This document shows, one piece after another, positions 1 through 6,004 of a stretch of DNA of 6,337 bases; the stretch's first letter is position 1, and each line of letters opens with the position of its first letter. The notes under the pieces were generated by a model. That model saw nothing but the letters and a program-made list of their open reading frames with translations. It searched no databases and was not told the origin of the DNA. The position numbers were made by a program, and so were the translations under genes. The DNA comes from Clostridia bacterium (GTDB taxonomy: Bacteria; Bacillota; Clostridia; Oscillospirales; CAG-272), in the NCBI GenBank assembly GCA_017395715.1, contig JAFQNZ010000303.1, positions 1-6,337 of the forward strand, given 5' to 3'.

Positions 1-690
1 CATCGGCAAAAGTTCGGGAATCACCGCAGACAGGATCTCACAGTATTCGACTAAAACCTTCCCTGCACCTTTGCCGCAAAGGAGTTTGCAAAGCTCAACC
101 TGAATACGTTCTGCGCTCACATGAACAAGCTTTTTTTTCAGGCAAAACGCCGCATCTGCCGTTTCTGCTTCAATTTCAAAACCAAGCACCGATGCAAACC
201 GAAGAAGGCGTAAGATTCGTAGCGCATCCTCCGAAAACCGCTCATGCGGAATGCCGACACAGCGGAGTATCTTTTTTTGTATATCCTGCTGTCCGTCAAA
301 TGGGTCAACAATTCCCACAGTTGGATTGTATGCAATCGCATTCACCGTAAAATCCCGTCGCGCAAGATCCTCTGTCAGCGATCGTGTAAACATCACACCA
401 TCCGGGTGTCGGCTATCGCTGTAAGTGGATTCTATGCGGTATGTTGTGATCTCTACCGGCTCACCGTTTACCATCACCGTGACGGTTCCGTGTTTCAGCC
501 CTGTTTCAATCACATGGTAGTTTTCAAATACACGTTTGACTTCATCAGGTGTCGCCGAGGTCGTAATATCGTAATCGTGCGGTGTGATACCCATCAGCAT
601 ATCCCGCACGCATCCGCCCACAACAAAGGCTTCATAGCCGTTTTGATTCAATTGTTCAAGTAGCGTCTTGGCACCGTCCGATAGGATCAT
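1..690 (-). CDS. cca: CCA tRNA nucleotidyltransferase, N-terminal 230 residues (partial)
   Basis: Adds or repairs the 3'-terminal CCA of tRNAs in the cytoplasm using CTP and ATP. The reading frame stays open from the start codon at 690 to the left window edge, so the C-terminal half (about 200 residues in this family) lies outside. The class II nucleotidyltransferase motifs appear in order: FVVGGCVRD at residues 22-30; the metal-binding DYD pair D39/D41 (motif A); RRDFTVNAIAYN at 111-122 (motif B); DPFDG at 129-133 (motif C); and EDALRILRLLRF at 154-165, which holds the E-D-x-x-R nucleotide template (E154, D155, R158; motif D). The start is supported by AAAAGGAG seven bases upstream and by a promoter just beyond it. 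No catalytic residue is missing in the visible part. Bacterial poly(A) polymerase I shares this N-terminal fold and cannot be excluded from this half alone, but in Clostridia the CCA enzyme is the expected member. Confidence 0.93.
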   Translation of the reverse strand, partial: MILSDGAKTLLEQLNQNGYEAFVVGGCVRDMLMGITPHDYDITTSATPDEVKRVFENYHVIETGLKHGTVTVMVNGEPVEITTYRIESTYSDSRHPDGVMFTRSLTEDLARRDFTVNAIAYNPTVGIVDPFDGQQDIQKKILRCVGIPHERFSEDALRILRLLRFASVLGFEIEAETADAAFCLKKKLVHVSAERIQVELCKLLCGKGAGKVLVEYCEILSAVIPELLPM

Positions 691-717
691 CACAGCACTC
701 CTTTTCTGTTTTCTTTT

Positions 718-746
718 ATTGTACCACAGTTCTTGTGCAAAAGCAA
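718..746 (-). promoter_or_regulatory. Sigma-A-type promoter for the CCA nucleotidyltransferase gene
   Basis: Read on the minus strand, the -35 box is TTGCTT (746-741), followed by a 17-base spacer ending in TGG and the -10 box TACAAT (723-718). The TG one base before the -10 makes it an extended -10. Transcription would start near 711, leaving a leader of about 20 bases that carries the ribosome site AAAAGGAG (705-698). Confidence 0.7.
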
Positions 747-770
747 CCAAAATTTCGGGACTGTTCGCAA

Positions 771-799
771 TTGACAAGAATCTTTTTGTTTGTTAAAAT
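771..799 (+). promoter_or_regulatory. Sigma-A-type promoter for the sigma factor/serpin operon
   Basis: A perfect -35 TTGACA (771-776) is followed by a 17-base spacer and the -10 box TAAAAT (794-799), with an extended-10 TG at 791-792. Start of transcription is predicted near 806, giving a leader of about 75 bases. It would give constitutive, housekeeping-driven expression of the sigma factor gene. Its -35 lies only 24 bases from the -35 of the divergent promoter. Confidence 0.75.
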
Positions 800-814
800 A
801 AAATGACATGAAAA

Positions 815-842
815 TGCAACCACTTCTCTTTTTTTGCGAGTA
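815..842 (+). promoter_or_regulatory. Candidate ECF-type (autoregulatory) promoter
   Basis: TGCAAC (815-820, followed by another C) and CGAGTA (837-842) are separated by 16 bases, with a run of seven T in the spacer just before the second element. An AAC-containing -35 and a CG-starting -10 at 16-17 bases is the usual form of ECF sigma promoters. It sits inside the leader made from the upstream sigma-A promoter and about 25 bases before the ribosome site. The inference is that the sigma factor encoded next recognises this site and amplifies its own operon. Only one copy is seen in the window, so the motif is not confirmed by repetition. Confidence 0.5.
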
Positions 843-879
843 GATAGGTGAAGGGACCCCTGAAAACGGAGGTGAGACT

Positions 880-1437
880 ATGGAAGACGAGCGCATTGTC
901 GATTTATTTTGGAAACGCTCTGAAACTGCCATCGAAGAAACAAACAAGAAATACGGCAGATATGTCAGATCGATTGCTTTGAATATCTTGGGATGCGAAA
1001 GCGATGCCGAAGAAGCGGTCAATGATACTTATCTTGATACCTGGAACAGCATTCCTCCGAATAAACCCAAGGAGCTTGCCACGTATATCGGCAAAATTGC
1101 AAGACGGCGATCTGTTGATATTTTTAGGAAGAAAAAATCCGCCCGTCGCGGATGGGGCGAAACCACTGTTGTGTTTGAGGAACTTGAAGAATGTCTTTGT
1201 GAGTCATCAAGACCTGACGAAAATCTCGAAGCCGAAGCACTTTCCAAGGCGATCAATTACTTTCTTCATGCCCTGCCCGAACGCGAGCAAAAGGTGTTTC
1301 TCTGCCGCTACTATTATGTGGAATCGATCGAAACCATAGCCGACCGTTTTTCACTCACCAACAGCGCTGTGAAATCCATTCTACTACGAACGCGCAACAA
1401 ACTAAAACAACATCTGATACAGGAGGGTTTACTATGA
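880..1437 (+). CDS. ECF-type RNA polymerase sigma factor
   Basis: A 185-residue sigma-70 family protein of ECF length that would direct RNA polymerase to an alternative set of promoters. Region 2 covers roughly residues 22-88, including the segment YVRSIALNILGCESDAEEAV, the DTYLDTWNSIP stretch and the basic IARRRSVDIFRKKK helix that normally contacts the -10. A variable acidic linker (about 95-118) leads to region 4 (about 120-180), with ALPEREQKVFLCRYY and a helix-turn-helix around 146-174 that would read the -35. The start has GGAGGTGA at 868-875, four bases upstream. The stop overlaps the serpin start by four bases (ATGA), so the two products are translationally coupled, as is usual for sigma/anti-sigma pairs. 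There is no extra C-terminal domain. A housekeeping promoter and a possible ECF promoter lie upstream. The family call is firm; regulon and signal are unknown. Confidence 0.93.
   Translation: MEDERIVDLFWKRSETAIEETNKKYGRYVRSIALNILGCESDAEEAVNDTYLDTWNSIPPNKPKELATYIGKIARRRSVDIFRKKKSARRGWGETTVVFEELEECLCESSRPDENLEAEALSKAINYFLHALPEREQKVFLCRYYYVESIETIADRFSLTNSAVKSILLRTRNKLKQHLIQEGLL
1421..1437 (+). promoter_or_regulatory. Ribosome site and ATGA stop/start overlap coupling sigma factor to serpin
   Basis: AGGAGG (1421-1426) lies inside the last codons of the sigma factor gene, seven bases before the ATG at 1434. The sequence ATGA holds both the serpin start and the sigma factor stop, so the serpin is placed for coupled, near-stoichiometric translation. 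Confidence 0.8.
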
Positions 1438-2816
1438 AATCTGACGATCTTTTTGATGCCATCGGAAATGTCGATAGCGATATGATCTTGAATGCAAAAT
1501 CTTCACAAACAAAGAAAACGTTCTATAAAAAAACAGCATGGATCTCGGCAATTGCAGCCATGCTGGTGCTGTCTTTGATTATTGGCAGTTTCTTGCTCCC
1601 GGTTCGGCAGACGCCATATTCCGCATACGCCCTTGCCGAGGCAGAATATCCCAATGGTATTTCCTCGCAGGAATTTCAAATGGTGTTCAGACAAAGTGAT
1701 ATAGAAATCAATTCGTTTATCAAAAAAACACTCGAAGTCTTTTTTCAAAATTCACAAAATGAAAACCGCATCATTTCTCCCTTGAACCTCTTTATGGCTC
1801 TTTCCATGCTTGCTGAAATAACAGAAGGAGAAACAAGAGCGGAAATTCTTGATCTTCTTGATGTTGAAAATATTGAAACACTCCGAGAACAAGCAAGCAC
1901 TTTATGGCGTGGTAACTATTCGGACGACGGCGTGATTACGTCAGTTCTGGCAAGCTCTGTGTGGCTGAGGAATGATATGTCCTATCAAGAGGAAACCATC
2001 AAGCGTTTGGCAGATATCTACTATGCATCATCTTTCAGTGGTGAAATGGGAAGTGACAACTATAACGAGATGCTACAAGATTGGCTGAATAAAGAAACAG
2101 GCGGTTTGTTAAACGAATCGATTTCTAATATTGAAACCGATTCCAACACCGTAATCCTCTTGGCAACTACTGTGCTTTTTCAGGCAAAATGGGGTAACGA
2201 ATTTTCTAAATCCGAAACAACCAAAGGTGTTTTTTACGCACCAAATCAAGAAATAAAATGCAATTTTATGAATGAATCGGGTTACGATACCTACTATTGG
2301 TCTGAAACGTTTTCCGCTGTTAAAAAGGAACTTTCGGCAGAATATGCAAACTGCGGTATGTGGTTTATTCTTCCTGATGAAGGCATTCGGGCGGAAGATC
2401 TCTTTTCAAACGAGAATGCATTGCAGTTTATTCTGTCAAACGGTGATTGGGAAAACAACAAGTATCTAAAGGTCAATTTGTCTGTTCCGAAATTTGATGT
2501 TTCATCTGATATCGATCTCAAGGAAACCATGCAAAACCTTGGTGTAAACCTCGCTTTCAACTCTCGTGAATCCGACTTTTCTGCATTAACAGAAGAAACA
2601 CTTCCTATAGAAGTTTCTTCTATCGATCACAGTGTTCGTGTAACGATTGACGAAGAAGGCTGTACTGCTGCTACAATGACAACGGTTCCGACAGCAGGTT
2701 GCCCCGCCCCACTTGATGAGGAAATTGATTTTGTCCTCGACCGCCCCTTCCTGTTTGTCATCACATCCGATGTCGGACTTCCCCTTTTTGTCGGCACAGT
2801 CAATCAACCCAAATAA
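1434..2816 (+). CDS. Membrane-anchored serpin, putative anti-sigma factor
   Basis: 460 residues in three parts. Residues 1-34 are a short hydrophilic segment starting MKSDDLFDAIGNVDSDMI, rich in lysine before the membrane. Residues about 35-57 are a single transmembrane helix, and the preceding lysines predict N-inside, C-outside. Residues about 92-460 are a full-length serpin: NRIISPLNLFMALSM (111-125), then VILLATTVLFQAKWG, NCGMWFILPDEG, LKVNLSVPKFDV, the hinge DEEGCTAATMT (406-416), and FVLDRPFLFVI (433-443), which fits the classical serpin signature. Serpins are suicide protease inhibitors cleaved in the reactive-centre loop. The small residues of the hinge suggest loop insertion, and therefore inhibition, is possible. 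The position after an ECF sigma gene with a 4-base overlap, the topology and the short cytoplasmic segment suggest an anti-sigma role; this is inferred. There is no lipobox or LPXTG. A plain surface serpin that shares the operon is the alternative. Confidence 0.9.
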   Translation: MKSDDLFDAIGNVDSDMILNAKSSQTKKTFYKKTAWISAIAAMLVLSLIIGSFLLPVRQTPYSAYALAEAEYPNGISSQEFQMVFRQSDIEINSFIKKTLEVFFQNSQNENRIISPLNLFMALSMLAEITEGETRAEILDLLDVENIETLREQASTLWRGNYSDDGVITSVLASSVWLRNDMSYQEETIKRLADIYYASSFSGEMGSDNYNEMLQDWLNKETGGLLNESISNIETDSNTVILLATTVLFQAKWGNEFSKSETTKGVFYAPNQEIKCNFMNESGYDTYYWSETFSAVKKELSAEYANCGMWFILPDEGIRAEDLFSNENALQFILSNGDWENNKYLKVNLSVPKFDVSSDIDLKETMQNLGVNLAFNSRESDFSALTEETLPIEVSSIDHSVRVTIDEEGCTAATMTTVPTAGCPAPLDEEIDFVLDRPFLFVITSDVGLPLFVGTVNQPK

Positions 2817-2820
2817 ACCC

Positions 2821-2852
2821 AAAAGCTTTCGGTGAATGCCGAAAGCTTTTTT
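2821..2852 (+). terminator. Intrinsic terminator after the serpin gene
   Basis: A perfect 12-base-pair stem (AAAAGCTTTCGG, 2821-2832, with its complement 2839-2850) closes a 6-base loop TGAATG and runs into six T. It begins four bases after the serpin stop and ends the sigma factor/serpin operon. The opposite strand lacks a long T run after the stem, so it acts mainly in the plus direction. Confidence 0.92.
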
Positions 2853-2876
2853 GAATGATAAAAATATCTGAAGTTG

Positions 2877-2905
2877 TTGATTTATTTGCTTTTTTGTGAT
2901 ACAAT
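2877..2905 (+). promoter_or_regulatory. Sigma-A-type promoter for nfnAB
   Basis: TTGATT (2877-2882), a 17-base spacer and TACAAT (2900-2905), with an extended-10 TG at 2897-2898. Transcription would begin near 2912, with a leader of about 43 bases. The ribosome site for nfnA is CGGAGA (2944-2949), five bases before the ATG. Confidence 0.75.
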
Positions 2906-2954
2906 GAAATGCAAATGTTAAATGGCATTATCGGTTTCTTGAACGGAGAACAAA

Positions 2955-3809
2955 ATGTATAAAATAGTTGATAAAAAGATATTAAATCCCACGGTGATTC
3001 AGCTTTTGATCGAAGCGCCGCTTGTGGCAAAAAAAGCCAAACCGGGCCAGTTCATCATCCTTCGCGTTGACGAAGACGGCGAACGGATTCCCTTGACCGT
3101 TGCAGGCACAAACCCCGAAAACGGAACGGTCAAGATCATTTTCCAAGTTGTGGGAGCGACCACAAAAAAGCTTTCTTATAAAGAACAAGGCGATTGTATT
3201 CAGGACTTTGTCGGACCGCTCGGCGTGCCGACCCACCTTAACGGTCTCAAAAAAGTATGTATCGTAGGCGGCGGTGTGGGCTGCGCCATTGCCCTGCCGA
3301 TTGCCGAAGCACTCCATGCCATGAATGCCGAAGTCACAAGCATCATCGGTTTCAGAAACAAAGACCTTTTGATTCTTGAAAATGAATTCAAAGCTTGTTC
3401 GGATACACTGCGTGTGATGACCGATGACGGCTCTTACAGCGAAAAAGGCAATGTCACCCTGCCCTTAAAGGAAATGCTTGAAGCGGGCGAAAGATTTGAT
3501 ATGATCATCACCATCGGTCCGCTTGTGATGATGAAATACGTTGTGGCAACTGCAAAGCCCTATGGCACTCCTGTCACGGTTTCCATGAATCCGATCATGA
3601 TCGACGGTACAGGCATGTGCGGCGGCTGCCGACTGACGCTGAATGTTGACGGCAAAAAAGTGACTAAATTTGCTTGTGTTGACGGGCCCGATTTCAACGG
3701 ATACGAAATCGATTTTGACGAAGCCATGTCACGCGGCAGAATGTACGGTGAATTTGAGCGCCACAAATACGAAGAAACCTGCAATCTCTATCAGAAGGAA
3801 GTGCAGTGA
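2955..3809 (+). CDS. nfnA: NADH-dependent ferredoxin:NADP+ oxidoreductase, small subunit NfnA
   Basis: 284-residue small subunit of the cytoplasmic electron-bifurcating transhydrogenase, which uses NADH plus reduced ferredoxin to reduce NADP+. The FAD-binding ferredoxin-reductase-like domain is at the N-terminus, with GQFIILRVDEDGERIPLTVA at 31-50 as the flavin-binding region. It is followed by the NAD-binding GGGVG at 105-109 and TDDGSYSEKG at 156-165. The C-terminal cluster site is MIDGTGMCGGC, with C222, C225 and C241. Where the related dihydroorotate dehydrogenase subunit PyrK has a first cysteine, this protein has D217, which fits the three-Cys-one-Asp [2Fe-2S] cluster reported for NfnA. 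The next gene starts one base after the stop and encodes the matching large subunit, which decides between NfnA and PyrK. Databases often label this protein as a sulfide/dihydroorotate dehydrogenase-like subunit. Confidence 0.9.
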   Translation: MYKIVDKKILNPTVIQLLIEAPLVAKKAKPGQFIILRVDEDGERIPLTVAGTNPENGTVKIIFQVVGATTKKLSYKEQGDCIQDFVGPLGVPTHLNGLKKVCIVGGGVGCAIALPIAEALHAMNAEVTSIIGFRNKDLLILENEFKACSDTLRVMTDDGSYSEKGNVTLPLKEMLEAGERFDMIITIGPLVMMKYVVATAKPYGTPVTVSMNPIMIDGTGMCGGCRLTLNVDGKKVTKFACVDGPDFNGYEIDFDEAMSRGRMYGEFERHKYEETCNLYQKEVQ

Positions 3810-3810
3810 T

Positions 3811-5220
3811 ATGGCAAACATGAATCCCAAACGAAACGAAATGCCCACACAGGATGCAAGTGTCCGCGCACATAACTTTAATGAAGTGGCACTCGGATAT
3901 TCCGAACAAACAGCCATTGATGAAGCCAACCGTTGCCTGAACTGCAAAAATATGCCCTGTGTCAGCGGTTGCCCTGTCAAAATCCATATTCCCGAATTTA
4001 TCGGCAAGATCAAAGAAGGCGATTTTGAAGCAGCCTATCAGATCATCACCAAATCCTCTTCTCTTCCCGCCGTTTGCGGTAGAGTCTGCCCGCAGGAAAC
4101 ACAATGCGAGTCCAAGTGCGTCAGAGGTATCAAGGGTGAATCAGTAGGCATCGGAAGGCTCGAACGCTTTGTTGCCGATTGGCACAACACATTCTGTACC
4201 GAAGAACCCACACGCCCCCAAAGCAACGGTCATAAAGTTGCCATTGTCGGCTCAGGTCCTTCGGGTCTTACCTGTGCCGGGGATCTTGCCAAAAAAGGCT
4301 ATGACGTTACCGTTTATGAAGCGCTTCACACCCCCGGCGGCGTTTTGGTTTACGGTATTCCCGAATTCCGTCTGCCCAAAGCTATTGTTGCCAAAGAAGT
4401 GGAAACACTCAAAAAACTCGGTGTTAAAATCGAAACCAACATTGTCATTGGCAAGACACTAACCGTCGATGAACTCTTTGAGATGGGTTATGAGGCTGTT
4501 TTTATCGGTTCAGGCGCCGGTCTTCCCAATTTTATGGGCATTCCCGGAGAATCGCTGAACGGCGTGTATTCCGCCAATGAGTTCCTCACAAGAAGCAATT
4601 TGATGAAGTCCTACCGCGATAACCCCGAAACCCCCATTATGAAGGGAGGCAAAGTAGCCGTTGTTGGTGGCGGCAACGTGGCTATGGATGCGGCAAGAAC
4701 CGCGCTCCGTCTCGGCGCAGATAAAGTATATATCGTTTACCGCCGTTCGATGGAAGAACTTCCCGCACGCCGCGAAGAGGTGGAACACGCCGAAGAAGAA
4801 GGGATCGAATTCTGCCTGTTGTGTAATCCCGTGGAAATCATCGGCTATAACAACCCAAACGATGCAAGAGACCCCAAAAACCGATTCGTAACAGGCATCA
4901 CTTGTGTCAGAATGGAACTCGGCGAACCCGATGCACGCGGTAGAAGAAAACCGATCGCCGTCCCCAACAGCGAATTTACCATTGATGTTGATACCGTTGT
5001 TATGGCAATCGGTACGTCTCCCAATCCTTTGATCAAATCCACAACCGAAGGACTTGACGTCAACCCGCGCGGTTGTATCGTTGTCAATGAAGACGGACTG
5101 ACTTCTCGTTCTGCCGTTTATGCAGGCGGTGATGCCGTAACAGGTGCCGCCACCGTCATTTCTGCCATGGGCGCAGGAAAAATTGCGGCACAGGCAATTG
5201 ATAAAGCAATTTCTGAATAA
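3811..5220 (+). CDS. nfnB: NADH-dependent ferredoxin:NADP+ oxidoreductase, large subunit NfnB (GltD-like)
   Basis: 469-residue flavoprotein of the glutamate synthase small-subunit fold; with NfnA it forms the bifurcating Nfn complex. The N-terminal domain carries eight cysteines for two [4Fe-4S] clusters: C42, C45, C50, C54 (CLNCKNMPC, SGCP) and C89, C93, C99, C103. An FAD-binding site follows at VAIVGSGPSG (143-152), with GGVLVYGIPEFRLP at 176-189, then an NADP(H)-binding site at VAVVGGGNVAMDAA (282-295), and the C-terminal flavin motif YAGGDAVTGAATV (437-449). The start at 3811 is preferred over an in-frame ATG at 3670 that lies inside nfnA, because MANMNPKRNEMP is the usual beginning of the family and AAGGA lies 11 bases upstream; the ATG at 3820 is a weaker alternative. 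No large glutamate synthase gene is adjacent, which argues against a GltD role. All cofactor sites look intact. Confidence 0.92.
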   Translation: MANMNPKRNEMPTQDASVRAHNFNEVALGYSEQTAIDEANRCLNCKNMPCVSGCPVKIHIPEFIGKIKEGDFEAAYQIITKSSSLPAVCGRVCPQETQCESKCVRGIKGESVGIGRLERFVADWHNTFCTEEPTRPQSNGHKVAIVGSGPSGLTCAGDLAKKGYDVTVYEALHTPGGVLVYGIPEFRLPKAIVAKEVETLKKLGVKIETNIVIGKTLTVDELFEMGYEAVFIGSGAGLPNFMGIPGESLNGVYSANEFLTRSNLMKSYRDNPETPIMKGGKVAVVGGGNVAMDAARTALRLGADKVYIVYRRSMEELPARREEVEHAEEEGIEFCLLCNPVEIIGYNNPNDARDPKNRFVTGITCVRMELGEPDARGRRKPIAVPNSEFTIDVDTVVMAIGTSPNPLIKSTTEGLDVNPRGCIVVNEDGLTSRSAVYAGGDAVTGAATVISAMGAGKIAAQAIDKAISE

Positions 5221-5226
5221 TAAACC

Positions 5227-5258
5227 AAAACACCGCACACGCGGTGTTTTATTTTTTT
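5227..5258 (+). terminator. Intrinsic terminator after nfnB
   Basis: A perfect 10-base-pair stem (AAAACACCGC, 5227-5236, with its complement 5241-5250) closes the loop ACAC and is followed by A and seven T. It starts six bases after the nfnB stop and closes the nfnAB operon. Confidence 0.92.
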
Positions 5259-5290
5259 GTCAATTTTTATTTCAAATTTTTTTATTCATG

Positions 5291-5299
5291 TGTTATAAT
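5291..5299 (+). promoter_or_regulatory. Possible upstream extended -10 promoter element
   Basis: TGTTATAAT contains a perfect TATAAT (5294-5299) with an extended-10 TG, in an AT-rich stretch. The best -35 at 17 bases is only TTCAAA (5271-5276). It could be a second start for the operon at 5401, but AT-rich DNA produces such matches by chance. Confidence 0.35.
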
Positions 5300-5340
5300 A
5301 GGCTCCACATATTACAATTTGCAATATTATTTGTGTTTTT

Positions 5341-5361
5341 TGACATGTCCCTATTTTGTCA
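5341..5361 (+). repeat. Short inverted repeat, possible operator
   Basis: TGACA (5341-5345) and TGTCA (5357-5361) form an inverted repeat with an 11-base gap, centred about 26 bases before the -10 box at 5374, where the -35 should be. The left arm also overlaps the perfect palindrome GACATGTC (5342-5349). The placement would suit a regulator, but five-base arms are short. Confidence 0.3.
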
Positions 5362-5370
5362 CAAGTACTA

Positions 5371-5379
5371 TGCTATAAT
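5371..5379 (+). promoter_or_regulatory. Extended -10 promoter element before the 5401 operon
   Basis: TGCTATAAT holds a perfect TATAAT (5374-5379) plus TG. There is no good -35 at 16-18 bases. TTGACA at 5340 is 28 bases away, and TTGTCA at 5356 is 12 bases away. A weak -35 often goes with dependence on an activator or on the extended -10 alone. Transcription would start near 5386, which would put the start inside or beside the ribosome site AAGGAG (5387-5392). The leader would then be extremely short, so the upstream element may be the main one. Confidence 0.4.
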
Positions 5380-5400
5380 ATAAAAAAAGGAGATATAAAC

Positions 5401-5997
5401 ATGAACATAACAAACCTTAACATCACATCCGCCACTACTCTTAATTTTGAATTCGTTTCTAATGCTCCCATTTGTGTTCTTTGCGGCCGTTATTCGAATC
5501 TTGCGCTCGATCTCATGCGCGAATTGATTGGCGACTATGGTGCATATGAAGATCCCAATCGCATTGATGACGGACGCTTTGTGCTTCACGCCGACATCGA
5601 AATGGACGAAAAAAACTATGCCGTCTGTTACATTAGAAGCGCTGATTTCATAGGCGACAACCGCCTCGCTGTAAATTTCAAACCGAACAGTATTGCTTTC
5701 TCAGTAGATGATACGCGTGAGTTTGTAGATAAGTGTAACGAGCGCGATAAGTCAAGTTCCAATGTGCTTATTAAGACCGCCGATGCAATCCCTTGTGCCG
5801 ATGATCGCCCTATCTTCATTTACGACTACTTTGACCGTCTCGATGAGGCGATAGACATTACGCCTATTCTTGACAAACTCTCTTCCCTCGGCAGGCAGGT
5901 ATTTATTTCGGTATGTGCCGGATATCCCTGTAAAAAAATGAAGCACAGCAAGGTGCAGATTGTAGAAACAGATGACATTTATTTTGGAGAAAAATAA
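5401..5997 (+). CDS. Uncharacterised protein with a degenerate P-loop ATPase-like pattern
   Basis: 198 residues, cytoplasmic, with no signal peptide or membrane helix. I do not recognise a named family. The order of elements resembles a minimal ABC/SMC-type ATPase: after the N-terminal strands comes ICVLCGRYSNLALDLMREL (24-42), where a Walker A (GxxxxGKS/T) would be but without the second glycine or the lysine. Near the C-terminus, IFIYDYFDRLDEA (138-150) resembles a Walker B strand with following acidic residues, and GRQVFISVC (164-172) resembles the strand ending in the switch region. There is no signature motif or coiled coil, so if related it is a stripped-down and probably catalytically inactive version. 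The middle has a notable CYIRSADFIGDNRLAVNF (76-93). The ATG at 5401 is chosen for AAGGAG eight bases upstream; an in-frame TTG at 5356 lies upstream of the ribosome site and overlaps promoter-like DNA. It is the first gene of an operon with the next two. Confidence 0.8.
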   Translation: MNITNLNITSATTLNFEFVSNAPICVLCGRYSNLALDLMRELIGDYGAYEDPNRIDDGRFVLHADIEMDEKNYAVCYIRSADFIGDNRLAVNFKPNSIAFSVDDTREFVDKCNERDKSSSNVLIKTADAIPCADDRPIFIYDYFDRLDEAIDITPILDKLSSLGRQVFISVCAGYPCKKMKHSKVQIVETDDIYFGEK

Positions 5998-6004
5998 TAG
6001 ATAG

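Noticed and set aside
244..663. 139-codon open frame on the plus strand opposite the CCA enzyme
   Set aside because: It overlaps the motif-bearing region of the nucleotidyltransferase, and its translation shows no recognisable domain.
843..867. AGGGACCCCT in the sigma operon leader as a riboswitch or attenuator hairpin
   Set aside because: The palindrome is imperfect with almost no loop, there is no T run, and no known riboswitch core is visible.
690..1022. 110-codon minus-strand frame across the divergent promoters
   Set aside because: It covers both promoters and the sigma factor start; no ribosome site and no family resemblance.
3670..3810. N-terminal extension of NfnB from an in-frame ATG at 3670
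   Set aside because: It lies wholly inside nfnA in another frame, its translation looks unlike the family, and the start at 3811 has a suitable ribosome site and the typical beginning MANMNPKRNEMP.
3811..5220. Glutamate synthase small subunit (GltD)
   Set aside because: No large glutamate synthase gene is adjacent, and the immediate partner is an NfnA-type subunit, so NfnB is the better reading.
4510..5238. 242-codon open frame on the minus strand opposite nfnB
   Set aside because: Antisense shadow of a conserved gene, with a cysteine- and histidine-rich composition typical of an antisense frame and no plausible ribosome site or promoter.
5340..5379. TTGACA at 5340 as the -35 of the TATAAT at 5374
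   Set aside because: The spacer would be 28 bases, far from the 16-18 needed.
5356..5400. TTG start extending the 198-residue protein by 15 residues
   Set aside because: The extension overlaps the TATAAT and the AAGGAG; the ATG at 5401 is correctly spaced from that ribosome site.
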